Positions 17,964-27,044 of a DNA stretch of 64,000 nucleotides are shown in pieces (position 1 is the first letter of the stretch; every line of letters begins with the position of its first letter). The stretch comes from UBA7239 sp964509075 (GTDB lineage: Bacteria; Pseudomonadota; Gammaproteobacteria; Pseudomonadales; UBA7239): assembly GCA_964509075.1 (NCBI GenBank), contig CAZDWC010000008.1:124001-188000 (forward strand), given 5' to 3'. Below the pieces are notes generated by a model. The model was not told the origin of the DNA. It did not search any database and saw nothing but the letters and a program-made list of their open reading frames with translations. The translations under genes were made by a program, and so were the position numbers.

Positions 17964-18839
17964 ATGCGCTTTACCTTTGTCGACAGCATGATCGACCCGA
18001 CATTCTATGTGCCACTGGCCAAGGCCTGCGAAGCGAACGGCTTTGACTCCTTCGCCATCCCCGACAGCATCATCTATCCCGAGCGTTCCGACACCAAGTA
18101 TCCGTATACCGCCAACGGCGATCGCGAATTCCTGGAAGACAAACCGATCATTGATCCGTTTGTGTTGATGGCCACCATGGCCGCCGTCACCGAAAAACTC
18201 TGCTTCTATCCTTTCGTCTACAAACTGCCGGTGCGCCAACCCGTGCTGGTGGCCAAGCAAGCCACCTCGCTGGCCGTACTCTCCAACAACCGCCTGCGTC
18301 TCGGTGTCGGCCTGTCGCCATGGCCTGAAGACTACGCTGCCTGCGGCGAGCGCTGGGAAAAACGCGGCAAGCGTTTTGATGAAATGCTCACCATCATCCG
18401 CAACCTCAATGCCGGTGGCTACTATGGTTTTTCCGGCGAGTTCTACCAGATCGACAGCCTCAAGCTTTGCCCGGTACCCAGCCAACCCATCCCCCTGCTG
18501 ATTGGCGGCCATTCGGATGCAGCACTGAAACGCGCGGCCCAATTCGGTGATGGCTGGCTGCACGGCGGCGGCGAGATTGACGAACTTGATCCGCTGCTGG
18601 CCAAACTGAAAACCTACCTGAAGGAATTTGGTCGCGACGAAAGTACTTTCCAGATTCACGCCATCTCTTTTGATGCCTACAGTGCCGATGGCGTCAAACG
18701 CCTGCAGGACAAAGGTGTCACCGACTGCGTGATCGGCTTTCACAACACTTACAGCAAGGAACAGGATCACGCACCGCTTGCGCAAAAACTCCGCGAAATC
18801 GAGCAATTTGCCAATGGCGTCATCGCCAAAGTGCGCTGA
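17964..18839 (+). CDS. LLM-class (luciferase-like) flavin-dependent oxidoreductase
   Basis: 291 aa. TIM-barrel bacterial-luciferase family: NRLRLGVGLSPWPEDY near residues 109-124 and PLLIGGHSDAALKRAAQFGDGW (quoted in part) near 174-195 are characteristic. It uses FMN or F420 as cofactor; which one cannot be told from sequence. GGAG lies upstream of the ATG. It ends 2 nt before uup, but a functional link is not evident. Confidence 0.85.
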   Translation: MRFTFVDSMIDPTFYVPLAKACEANGFDSFAIPDSIIYPERSDTKYPYTANGDREFLEDKPIIDPFVLMATMAAVTEKLCFYPFVYKLPVRQPVLVAKQATSLAVLSNNRLRLGVGLSPWPEDYAACGERWEKRGKRFDEMLTIIRNLNAGGYYGFSGEFYQIDSLKLCPVPSQPIPLLIGGHSDAALKRAAQFGDGWLHGGGEIDELDPLLAKLKTYLKEFGRDESTFQIHAISFDAYSADGVKRLQDKGVTDCVIGFHNTYSKEQDHAPLAQKLREIEQFANGVIAKVR

Positions 18840-18841
18840 AC

Positions 18842-20722
18842 ATGAGTCTGCTGCGACTGGAACAGGTCGAGCTGGCATTCGGTACGCAGGTTTTACTCGA
18901 TAAGGTCAGCCTCAATCTTGCGACAGGCGATCGCATTGGCCTGCTTGGCCGCAACGGCGCAGGCAAGTCTTCACTGTTGCGCATCATCGCAGGTCGCCAA
19001 CACGCCGATGGCGGCAATGTCTGGCGCACACCCGGCCTGCGTGTTGCCGAGCTGGCCCAGGAACTGCCCGTCGCCGACTCCGGCACCACAGTGTATGACT
19101 GGGTTGCCGGCGGCTTGAGTGCAGCGGGTGAATATTTGCAACGCTACCATGCACTGATTGCGCAGGAGATGAACGAAAAGACACTGGCTGAATTGCAGCG
19201 CGTGCAGTCCGAGCTGGAAGCCGTTGACGGCTGGCGCCTGCAACAGCAGGTTGATACCGTTTTGCAGCGACTGGAGCTGCCCGCCGACGCGGCACTCGCC
19301 AGTTTGTCCGGCGGCTGGCGACGGCGTGCCGCACTGGCACGCGCGCTGGTGCAGGACCCGGACATCCTGCTGCTGGATGAGCCCACCAACCACCTCGACA
19401 TCGAAGCCATCACCTGGCTGGAACAGGAGCTCGGCAATTTTCGCGGTGCTGTAGTGCTTATCACACACGACCGCACCTTTTTGCAGAAAATCGCCGCACA
19501 GATCTGGGAACTGGATCGCGGCCATGTCTACGTGTGGCGCGGTGATTATCGCGGCTTTCTTGACTACCGTGAGCAGCGCCTGGCATCGGAAGAAAAAACC
19601 AACAGCGAGTTCGACAAGAAACTGGCCGATGAAGAGCGCTGGATACGCACCGGCGTCAAGGCGCGCCGTACCCGCAACGAAGGCCGTGTGCGGGCACTGG
19701 AAAAGATGCGGCTCGAACGCGCGGCAAGACGCCAGCAAACCGGCAGCGCTCGCATGGAACTGGAACAGGCCGCACAATCGGGCAAGCTGGTAGCCGAACT
19801 CGACAAAGTCAGCTTTGCTTTCGGCGAGCGCACGATTATCGACAGCCTTTCCGCCACAATCATGCGCGGCGATCGCATCGGCCTGATTGGACCCAATGGC
19901 AGCGGCAAGAGCACACTGCTGAAACTGATACTGGGCGAGATTGAGCCCACCAGCGGCAACATACAGCGCGGCACGCGCCTGCAGGTTGCCTACTTTGACC
20001 AATTGCGTGCCACCCTGGATCTCAATGCCAATGCCGTCGACAACGTCGCGGGCGGGCGTGACTTCATTGATATCAATGGCAAGCCGATGCACGCCATCAG
20101 TTATCTCAATAACTTTCTGTTTGAACCTGCTCGTCTGCGCACACCAGTTGCGCAATTTTCCGGTGGCGAACAAAATCGACTGATCCTCGCCAAGCTCTTC
20201 AGCCAGCCAGCCAACCTGCTGGTACTGGATGAACCTACCAACGACCTTGATCTGGAAACACTTGAACTACTGGAAGAATTGCTGACAGATTTTGACGGCA
20301 CCGTGTTACTGGTCAGCCACGATCGCAGCTTTGTCGACAACGTGGTCACCAGCACACTGGTCTTTGACGGGCACGGAAAAGTAGAGGAGTTTGTCGGTGG
20401 TTATAGTGACTGGCAACAGCATGGGATTGCACGAAATACCCCACAAACAAAAAAAATTACCCCTGAAAAGCCTGCGGCATCGCCAAACAAGCCAGCCACA
20501 AAAAAACTATCCTACAAGTTGCAACTCGAGCTGGATGAACTCCCGGCACGCATCGAAAATCTGGAAACGGAAATTGGCAGACTGACACAGCAAACCCAGG
20601 CTGCCGATTTTTTCAAACAGGATAGACAGGCTACCGAGAACACACTGCGGCTACTGGCCCAACAACAAGAAACACTCGACAGCTGCTATGCACGCTGGGA
20701 AGAACTTGAGAAACAGAAATAA
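18842..20722 (+). CDS. uup: ABC-F family ATPase Uup
   Basis: 626 aa soluble protein with two ABC domains: Walker A GRNGAGKSS and GPNGSGKST; signatures LSGGWRRRAALARALV and FSGGEQNRLILAKLF; Walker B LLLDEPTNHLDIEAITW and LVLDEPTNDLDLETLEL. The linker (about 230-310) is the ABC-F interaction motif rich in Arg and Glu. The C-terminus (about 555-626) is a coiled-coil domain, as in Uup, which binds DNA and/or ribosomes and affects transposon precise excision. No membrane segments. Its stop codon directly abuts the stop of the convergent vpsP-like gene. Confidence 0.93.
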   Translation: MSLLRLEQVELAFGTQVLLDKVSLNLATGDRIGLLGRNGAGKSSLLRIIAGRQHADGGNVWRTPGLRVAELAQELPVADSGTTVYDWVAGGLSAAGEYLQRYHALIAQEMNEKTLAELQRVQSELEAVDGWRLQQQVDTVLQRLELPADAALASLSGGWRRRAALARALVQDPDILLLDEPTNHLDIEAITWLEQELGNFRGAVVLITHDRTFLQKIAAQIWELDRGHVYVWRGDYRGFLDYREQRLASEEKTNSEFDKKLADEERWIRTGVKARRTRNEGRVRALEKMRLERAARRQQTGSARMELEQAAQSGKLVAELDKVSFAFGERTIIDSLSATIMRGDRIGLIGPNGSGKSTLLKLILGEIEPTSGNIQRGTRLQVAYFDQLRATLDLNANAVDNVAGGRDFIDINGKPMHAISYLNNFLFEPARLRTPVAQFSGGEQNRLILAKLFSQPANLLVLDEPTNDLDLETLELLEELLTDFDGTVLLVSHDRSFVDNVVTSTLVFDGHGKVEEFVGGYSDWQQHGIARNTPQTKKITPEKPAASPNKPATKKLSYKLQLELDELPARIENLETEIGRLTQQTQAADFFKQDRQATENTLRLLAQQQETLDSCYARWEELEKQK

Positions 20723-21457
20723 TCACAACGCCGTTTTGCGCTTTTTCTTAGCGCACAAACGTCTGTGCGAGGGCTCATTGATAGTCCACAAACAATACAA
20801 CGACATTTGGCCAGTATCGCTGGCAATGGAAGCAGCAACATCAGGCGAAACTGAATTAACCATACGCAGGGCACGACGAAAAGGCTCACGCGTCTCCGGC
20901 TGCCAGCGACTCCATTCAACAAGACCCACATAAGCCAGCAGTCGGTTTACATTGAATTCATTACGACCAAGAGAAGTGCTTTTATCCAGCGCCTGGTAGA
21001 ACTCCTCATCAAATTGCCGCAAGGATGTTTTGACCAGCAAGAGATTAGCCCACAGATAAGGCCACTGCGGATTTTGCTGCAACCCCAGACGCAAACTCAG
21101 CAAAGCTTGCTCTTGACAATCCTGCCACTGCTGCCACTGTTCACCAACATCCATAAAGCGGCAACCATCGACCAACAATCGCGCCTGGATCTCGGCATAT
21201 TCAGGATTACCTTTCATCATCGACAATGCGCGATCGATACTGTCACGCGCATCTCGGTAAACACGGTCACGCTCTCTCCATTCGGCTGCATTCTGTAGAG
21301 TGAGCAAGTAGCGCGGTGAAATTGCATTCAGCTCAGCAAACAACTGCCAAAAATTTATACATAGCAGCAAGATCAACGCACCAATCGCAATCCAAAACAA
21401 AACAGGCCCCCGCGAGGAGACCTGTTTTGTCGGTAGCGCATTACGATGACCGGACAT
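20723..21457 (-). CDS. VpsP-like membrane-anchored protein of the exopolysaccharide locus
   Basis: 244 aa. One N-terminal membrane anchor (about residues 18-40) followed by an all-helical periplasmic region with repeated Leu/Trp-rich helices (WPYLWANLLLVKTSLRQFDEE) and a conserved GRNEFNVNRLLAYVGL stretch near residue 165. The layout resembles VpsP-type proteins found next to Wzc-like kinases in vibrio and shewanella exopolysaccharide loci. Function unknown. It lies 13 nt downstream of the wzc-like gene and is probably cotranscribed. Confidence 0.55.
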   Translation of the reverse strand: MSGHRNALPTKQVSSRGPVLFWIAIGALILLLCINFWQLFAELNAISPRYLLTLQNAAEWRERDRVYRDARDSIDRALSMMKGNPEYAEIQARLLVDGCRFMDVGEQWQQWQDCQEQALLSLRLGLQQNPQWPYLWANLLLVKTSLRQFDEEFYQALDKSTSLGRNEFNVNRLLAYVGLVEWSRWQPETREPFRRALRMVNSVSPDVAASIASDTGQMSLYCLWTINEPSHRRLCAKKKRKTAL

Positions 21458-21470
21458 TACCTTTATTCAA

Positions 21471-23642
21471 TCAGGTCGCTTTACCGCTGGAGGAATAGCC
21501 GTACTGGTCATAATACCCTCCATAGTAATAGCCCCCGTAGCGCGTGCCTTTTTCGATATCCACCTGATTGAGCACAATACCGGTCAGCGGAGCCCCCGCA
21601 TTGCGCAAACGTCCCACACCTGATTTCACCGCTTTACTATGGGTAGAATCTGCGCGCACCACGTAGATCACGGCGTTGGCAAACGTCGATAATACCAAGG
21701 CATCACTGACAACCTCGCAAGGTGCCGAGTCAATAATGATACGGTCATAGTGTTTTTCCAGGGACGCCATCACCGCCGCAAAACGCTTCGATGACAGCAA
21801 TTCCAATGGATTGGGCGGCACCAGACCTGCAGGAATTACGTCAATACCCAAATGTTCCAGTCGATGGATACATTGACGTGCCTCTGCCGTCTCCGCCACC
21901 AGATTTGACAAACCCGGAGCCGACAGAGAAAGACCTAAACTCTTGGCAACAGAAGGCCTGCGCATATCCGCGTCAATCAATAGCACTTTCCCCATCTGAC
22001 CAAATGCGATGGCCAGATTGGACGAAATAACTGTTTTGCCCTCTCCAGGAACAGAAGACGTTACCACCAACACTTTGTGGGGGCTATCCAGTCCGGACAG
22101 GACAACTCCCGTACGAATTGTCCGGATCGACTCCGAAAATGTACCTCGCGAGTCTTTGACAAATGTAATCGATGCCTCCGTGCTTTCCCTGCGATCTTTC
22201 ATCATCGGCAGCAACCCCAGCAGCTGCTCACCCAATCGCGTGCGAATGTCGTCAGGATTTTTGATCGTGTTGTCTAGCATTTCCTTGGCAAACGCCAGGA
22301 AAACTCCGGCCAGCAAACTCAAGACTACCGCGACAAACAACAGCAGCATTCGCTTGGGGCTGACCGGCAATTTGGGGACGATCGCCTTATCGATAATCCT
22401 GGCATGCGCCGACTGCAGATCCGCCGTCTCTGAAGTTTCTTTCACGCGACTGAAAAACGTATCATACAATTGCCGGTTAACCTCCACTGCTCTCTGCAGC
22501 TCACTAAGCCTGTACGTTTTGCGATTCACCCCCTGAAGTTCGCCTTTCTTCTTCTCCATCTCGGCACTAAGCGCTTCTTCAGTAGCCTTGGCGATTTCGT
22601 AATCATGCCTGACTCCCTCGATCACCCTGCTCATTTGCTGGCTTGAACTGCTACGCGCTGCTTCCAGTTGGCTTTTGGCCTCTATGATCTTGGGATGTTT
22701 CGGGCCATAACGCTTTGACAGCTGCTCCAGTTTCTGCGCCGCCTCCGCTTCCGTTTCTTTCAAATGCTGTACTAGCGTTTGCTGCAACACTGCAGGCAAG
22801 CTTGAGTAATCCTTACCCTGAATTTGTGCGACGATATTTCCGGACTCGGAACGCTTGCGCCTTGCCTCTACCAGCTTCAGCGTAATTTCGTTCAGCTCCC
22901 TAGTGGCCAAATTGCCGACGCCACTATCATCGACCAGATTTTCTTGCTCCCTGTAATCCTGAAGTGCCTTCTCGGCTTGCTGAAGATTTTCTCGCAACCC
23001 CGCCATGCGACTGTTGAGCCATGTCGCCGCCTGCTTGGTCATATCAAGGCGCGCCTCAAGATCATTCTCAATATACGTTGCGCCAAGGGTGTTAATAATA
23101 TCTGCCGCCAATTGAGGATCGGTTGAACTGAAACTGATTTTAACCAACTGGGTATTGCGCACAGGCTTGACTTCGAGCCCTTCAACAAAACGCTGGAGAA
23201 CAGCCTGGCGTATTTCATCTTCGGTTGCAGGATCAGATTTCAGAAAGCCGAAGCCCAAGCCATCACTTTCGCCGACAGGTGGATTGAAAACAGGGCTATT
23301 CATAAGCGAAAGTTTTTCAATCACCTTTTCTGCCAGCTGACGCGACTTCAGAACCTCAAACTGAGTAAAAAAATATTCAGACCTGTTCGAGCCGACATCA
23401 TATACTTCTTCAATGCGCACTACCTTTGCATCTTTAGCCTCAATAAGCAGGGTGGCGTCAGCCTGATATATAGAGGGAAGCGTAAAAATAACAAGCGCAG
23501 CAAGAATAGTTGCCACAAGCGAAAAACCGAGAATACGAAACTGGTGTCGACGGATCAACAACCAGTATTCTTTCAGATTTATTTCTACTTCATCATCCGC
23601 CAGTCCCGCGCGTTGACGCATTGATACATTATCCATAGCCAT
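21471..23642 (-). CDS. Wzc-like polysaccharide co-polymerase/tyrosine autokinase
   Basis: 723 aa. Wzz domain with two membrane segments (about 37-57 and 430-450) flanking a long periplasmic coiled coil (about 190-400), then a BY-kinase ATPase: Walker A SSVPGEGKTVISSN near 528, Walker A' VLLIDADMRRPS, Walker B IIIDSAPCEVV. The tail (GGYYYGGYYDQYGY) is a tyrosine cluster for autophosphorylation. It works with the Wza-like exporter to control chain length and export at the inner membrane. The start is the ATG at 23640-23642; a TTG lies 9 nt upstream. Confidence 0.92.
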   Translation of the reverse strand: MAMDNVSMRQRAGLADDEVEINLKEYWLLIRRHQFRILGFSLVATILAALVIFTLPSIYQADATLLIEAKDAKVVRIEEVYDVGSNRSEYFFTQFEVLKSRQLAEKVIEKLSLMNSPVFNPPVGESDGLGFGFLKSDPATEDEIRQAVLQRFVEGLEVKPVRNTQLVKISFSSTDPQLAADIINTLGATYIENDLEARLDMTKQAATWLNSRMAGLRENLQQAEKALQDYREQENLVDDSGVGNLATRELNEITLKLVEARRKRSESGNIVAQIQGKDYSSLPAVLQQTLVQHLKETEAEAAQKLEQLSKRYGPKHPKIIEAKSQLEAARSSSSQQMSRVIEGVRHDYEIAKATEEALSAEMEKKKGELQGVNRKTYRLSELQRAVEVNRQLYDTFFSRVKETSETADLQSAHARIIDKAIVPKLPVSPKRMLLLFVAVVLSLLAGVFLAFAKEMLDNTIKNPDDIRTRLGEQLLGLLPMMKDRRESTEASITFVKDSRGTFSESIRTIRTGVVLSGLDSPHKVLVVTSSVPGEGKTVISSNLAIAFGQMGKVLLIDADMRRPSVAKSLGLSLSAPGLSNLVAETAEARQCIHRLEHLGIDVIPAGLVPPNPLELLSSKRFAAVMASLEKHYDRIIIDSAPCEVVSDALVLSTFANAVIYVVRADSTHSKAVKSGVGRLRNAGAPLTGIVLNQVDIEKGTRYGGYYYGGYYDQYGYSSSGKAT

Positions 23643-23663
23643 GAAAAGCAACCGTTGAAATTA

Positions 23664-24227
23664 TCAGAAAAAGCTTTGCTCTACCGTAATGGTATCGCCC
23701 GCAAAGACCGGCTCATCCATACCAATGAGCTGACGCTGCTTGTCGGGGTCCCCATCGCGAATAACATAAATCTTATCCTTGGAAGCGCGCTCCTTAAGAC
23801 CACCCGCCACACTGACCGCCTTGCGCAATGTCAAACCTGGCTGATACGGATAACCACCGCTACGCTCTACTTCACCGGATATGTAAAACTGTCGATATTC
23901 ACGAATAGTAATATTGACTTTAGGATCTATCAGATAGGAACCTTTGAGGCCAGCAATGATACGATCCTCCAGATTTCCTATGGTCAAGCCCAGCACACGC
24001 AATTCCCCGAGAAAAGGATAGGAGATAGTACCTGCATCGCTTAACGTATAGTCCTTGCTCAGATCCGGCTCATCAAAAACATAGATCGAAATTTTATCGC
24101 CGACGCCCAGTTTGTATTCAGACATGCTGTTGCCTGGCTCAGCTGAAGCAGGCTCAGCAACCGCCATCACAGACACATTGGCAGCCAGAATAAAACCGAT
24201 CAACATCCTGACAATCTTGAAACCCAT
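23664..24227 (-). CDS. Wza-like polysaccharide export protein (Poly_export + SLBB)
   Basis: 187 aa. Signal peptide (1-31). Poly_export domain YKLGVGDKISIYVFDEPDLS near residues 38-57, and an SLBB domain with FYISGEVERSGGYPY near 108-122. It has no lipobox Cys and is short, so it resembles the small EpsE/VpsM-type export proteins rather than full Wza. Expected to form the periplasmic/outer-membrane export channel with the Wzc-like protein. GGAGGGAA lies just upstream of the chosen ATG, which decides the start; the frame extends 10 codons further. Confidence 0.88.
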   Translation of the reverse strand: MGFKIVRMLIGFILAANVSVMAVAEPASAEPGNSMSEYKLGVGDKISIYVFDEPDLSKDYTLSDAGTISYPFLGELRVLGLTIGNLEDRIIAGLKGSYLIDPKVNITIREYRQFYISGEVERSGGYPYQPGLTLRKAVSVAGGLKERASKDKIYVIRDGDPDKQRQLIGMDEPVFAGDTITVEQSFF

Positions 24228-24247
24228 AACTTCCCTCCAAGACAACA

Positions 24248-24268
24248 ACACCAGCACGAAGCTGGTGT
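24248..24268. promoter_or_regulatory. Hairpin in the leader between barrel gene and wza-like gene
   Basis: An 8-bp perfect stem (ACACCAGC/GCTGGTGT, 5-nt loop), with outer CAACA/TGTTG pairing possible. It lies about 20 nt upstream of the wza-like start. There is no following T-run, so it is not a classical terminator. It may stabilise or attenuate the mRNA. Confidence 0.45.
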
Positions 24269-24313
24269 CTTGTTGATACGAAAAACCTTCAGGCGTCCAT
24301 CAGGAGCGAGTTT

Positions 24314-25492
24314 TCACTGCGTCTCCCACTTGACGCCCACAGTAAGCGCGTTTTCAAGATAATCATAATCTCGCACAGCCGAATCGGAGTTACGATCACT
24401 GAAAACATATCTCGCAGACAGTGCCAACTGATCGCTCAAGCCGTAACGAACACCCGCTCCTGCAGACCGAACGCCGTCCTGACGGTCAGTGCCTTTGTAT
24501 TCATCATTGTAGTACTGACCAAATACATTGCTGCTAAAGCGTGAAGACCATTCATGATCCCAAGAGAGCTTGTGACTGGTTCTAAATATAAAGGTATTTC
24601 CGGATGTCGCTTCCAAAGCGCCTTGCGAAGAGTCCAGGGTAAGCATGGAATAGGAGCGAGGCTTCCAGCTGACAATCGCCTCCCAGCTAGGCAGGCTGTA
24701 ATCATCCACTGCCGCGCTACCACCTTGCGAACTGAAATCCTTGGTCATGTTACCCAAGCGAATAGAACCTGTTGTCTTTGCGGTTGCCTCCCACTCGGCA
24801 CCAACATATATGCGGCGCTCCTCACTGTCCCTGATAGAGCCCGGCTGATAGCTGCGGCTATAGTCAATGGACTTCTGGCGCCCTTCCAAAAGCAGAGACG
24901 TCTTGGGCATCACCTGCAGGTAAGCCGTCCCGCGCACCTCATTGTCCTCGCGATCCAGAAAGGTGGTGCTGTCTGTGTGATTGCTGTAGTCCTTGCCCAT
25001 ATAGATATCGCGCAATACCAAGCGACCTTTGGCATCTTTCGCGCCAAAAGTATAACCAACATCAGTGTCAGTCTGATCATATTCGTCAGGAGCATCCGGA
25101 AGTGTCACAATGCCCTCGTTTGCACCAGCACCAATATCATCGTGCCCGTGTGACTGCTTGGCAGATGCAAGCACATGGTGACGTGGAGTAAATTCAAGAT
25201 TGGCGCGGCCATAGCCTGACCAATCAACATAATCATTGCGGGTATCAACCGTGTAATAACCCGCTTCTGTGTTGGCGCCCAGCACATACTCACTGCCACC
25301 ACGACTGCCTGTCAGCTGGATACCTGGTTTGATAGCACTGATAAGGCTTTCCTGACGTCCGTGCGCCTGTTTGTACACATTATCCGTAAACTTCTCTTGC
25401 AGCTCCACGGAAGGCGTAATTTCAGCCTGTGCAATCGAAACTGCGACACCTGTCGCCAGCACTACCAAGCCATTCTTCAGCATCTTATCCAT
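24314..25492 (-). CDS. Outer-membrane beta-barrel protein of the exopolysaccharide locus
   Basis: 392 aa. Signal peptide ending SIAQA (about residue 21). The mature part consists of alternating amphipathic strands with many Tyr/Gly/Ser and ends in an aromatic-poor WETQ terminus, like the barrel proteins (EpsL/BBP2-like) found in exopolysaccharide loci. It may form an outer-membrane secretion pore. The ATG at 25490-25492 is preceded by a G-rich Shine-Dalgarno (GGGGGG near 25506-25501). A C8 run at 25561-25568 lies upstream in the probable promoter region. Confidence 0.7.
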   Translation of the reverse strand: MDKMLKNGLVVLATGVAVSIAQAEITPSVELQEKFTDNVYKQAHGRQESLISAIKPGIQLTGSRGGSEYVLGANTEAGYYTVDTRNDYVDWSGYGRANLEFTPRHHVLASAKQSHGHDDIGAGANEGIVTLPDAPDEYDQTDTDVGYTFGAKDAKGRLVLRDIYMGKDYSNHTDSTTFLDREDNEVRGTAYLQVMPKTSLLLEGRQKSIDYSRSYQPGSIRDSEERRIYVGAEWEATAKTTGSIRLGNMTKDFSSQGGSAAVDDYSLPSWEAIVSWKPRSYSMLTLDSSQGALEATSGNTFIFRTSHKLSWDHEWSSRFSSNVFGQYYNDEYKGTDRQDGVRSAGAGVRYGLSDQLALSARYVFSDRNSDSAVRDYDYLENALTVGVKWETQ

Positions 25493-25560
25493 TCTTTCTA
25501 CCCCCCAGCTGCCGTCTTCACCGGCGTCACGAAACAATAACGCGGCCGATATTACACACT

Positions 25561-25568
25561 CCCCCCCC
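25561..25568. repeat. C8/G8 homopolymer upstream of the barrel gene
   Basis: Eight C on the plus strand, about 70 nt before the start of the barrel gene, in a 113-nt gap between rfbD and that gene. It could modulate promoter spacing by slippage; this is not demonstrated. Confidence 0.5.
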
Positions 25569-25605
25569 TGCATTCAAGGCGAATCATGAGGTTAGTGCTT
25601 AACTC

Positions 25606-26490
25606 TCAGAAATTACCTGATGCAAGTAAGGTTTTGATGCCGCTCTTCCAATCTGAAAGCACCACTGCAGGTACTTCTGACAACAAACGCGAGCAATCAA
25701 GCACAGAGTTGTGGGGGCGTGGTGCAGGAACCGGGTACTCCACCGTCATTATTGGCGACAAAATCGGCTTTCTAGCCAACAGCCTCATATGCAAAGCCTC
25801 ATCAAGCACATGATCCGCAAAATCAAACCAAGAGCAGGCAACACTTCCAGCATAGTGAAAAAGCCTGCCCGGAACCTGCTTGCGACCCGCCGCGTCCAGC
25901 AACGCCATGATGCTGGTCGCAATATCCGTCGCAAAGGTTGGGCAGCCCCACTGATCACTGACCACGCGCAAGGCATCCCGCTCTCTGGCGAGTCTCATTA
26001 TTGTTTTCGGAAAATTGCCTCCAAAACATCCAAACACCCAACTGGTGCGCAGCACGAAGGCATCACCTCCCACAGCCAGCACTTGCTGCTCGCCTGCAAG
26101 CTTGCTCGCACCGTATACGGTATGAGGATGGCAGGGGTCGCATTCCCTGTAGGCAAGCCCTAAAGGCCTGTCACCGGAGAATACGTAATCTGTCGAAACA
26201 TGCACCAACGGGATACCCGCACCATTAGCAGCGCGAGCCAAATTGCCAGCACCATCAGCATTGACGGAAAAGGCTCGCTCGCGATCCGTCTCGGCACGAT
26301 CAACTGCAGTATAGGCAGCAGCATTAACGATGGCATCTGGCTGATGAACATCCAGCGCACGCGCGATACTCGCAAGATCTGTGATATCCAAATCCATCCG
26401 CGCACAACAGATTATCTCAACGGTATTGCTCGCCAGCGCCAGAAACTCGCGACCAAGCTGACCCTCACCGCCTGCAACAAGCACGCGCAT
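25606..26490 (-). CDS. rfbD: dTDP-4-dehydrorhamnose reductase
   Basis: 294 aa. NADPH-binding GGEGQLGREFL at the N-terminus, short-chain dehydrogenase active site YGASKLAGEQQV near residue 127, and VHVSTDYVF around residue 101. It catalyses the last step to dTDP-L-rhamnose in the cytoplasm. Its ATG overlaps the TGA of rfbC by 1 nt. Last gene of an rfbBACD run. Confidence 0.93.
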   Translation of the reverse strand: MRVLVAGGEGQLGREFLALASNTVEIICCARMDLDITDLASIARALDVHQPDAIVNAAAYTAVDRAETDRERAFSVNADGAGNLARAANGAGIPLVHVSTDYVFSGDRPLGLAYRECDPCHPHTVYGASKLAGEQQVLAVGGDAFVLRTSWVFGCFGGNFPKTIMRLARERDALRVVSDQWGCPTFATDIATSIMALLDAAGRKQVPGRLFHYAGSVACSWFDFADHVLDEALHMRLLARKPILSPIMTVEYPVPAPRPHNSVLDCSRLLSEVPAVVLSDWKSGIKTLLASGNF

Positions 26491-27044
26491 CAACCTGTTC
26501 CCTCGTTGCGCAGTTGTACTGCCAAGTCACGCAATGCAGGCAGAGCGACATCCTTTGCCGACAATAGCGGAACGGAAAAAGGCCAGTCAATGGCAATATC
26601 AGGATCATCCCAACGCACGCCTATTTCATCACCAGGCTGATAGTAATCCGTACAACGGTAAAGAAAGTCTGCCGTTTCGGATAACACACAAAAGCCGTGA
26701 GCATAACCCGGCGGCACATAAAGCTGACGGCAGTTTTCATCGTTCAGCTCAACCCCAACATAGCGACCAAATGTCGGCGAATCAGGCTTGATGTCGACAG
26801 CAACATCGAAGACAGCCCCACGTGAAACACGCACCAGCTTGCCCTGCGGGCGCAAACGCTGTGAATGCAGCCCACGCAAGACTCCGCGGGCAGAACGGGA
26901 GTGATTGTCCTGGACAAACACAGGTAAACCCAATTGCCGGTAGACGTCTTCACGCCAGGTTTCCTGAAAAAAACCACGGCTATCACCATGCACAACCGGC
27001 TCTATGATCAAAACACCAGGCAATAGCGCCTCCTGCACTCTCAT
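26490..27044 (-). CDS. rfbC: dTDP-4-dehydrorhamnose 3,5-epimerase
   Basis: 184 aa, the normal length. Cupin fold with GDSRGFFQETW, VQDNHSRSARGVLRGLH (catalytic His) and YVPPGYAHGFCVLSE motifs. Converts dTDP-4-keto-6-deoxyglucose to the rhamno form. It overlaps rfbA by 4 nt and rfbD by 1 nt, in a compact operon. Confidence 0.95.
   Translation of the reverse strand: MRVQEALLPGVLIIEPVVHGDSRGFFQETWREDVYRQLGLPVFVQDNHSRSARGVLRGLHSQRLRPQGKLVRVSRGAVFDVAVDIKPDSPTFGRYVGVELNDENCRQLYVPPGYAHGFCVLSETADFLYRCTDYYQPGDEIGVRWDDPDIAIDWPFSVPLLSAKDVALPALRDLAVQLRNEGTG

Noticed and set aside
17958..18878. 306-codon minus-strand frame
   Set aside because: Shadow of the luciferase-like oxidoreductase.
18971..20173. 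400-codon minus-strand frame
   Set aside because: Shadow of uup, which has all ABC-F motifs.
24248..24268. Hairpin as a terminator between the barrel and wza-like genes
   Set aside because: No T-run follows, and the downstream gene has a strong ribosome site and clearly belongs to the same unit.
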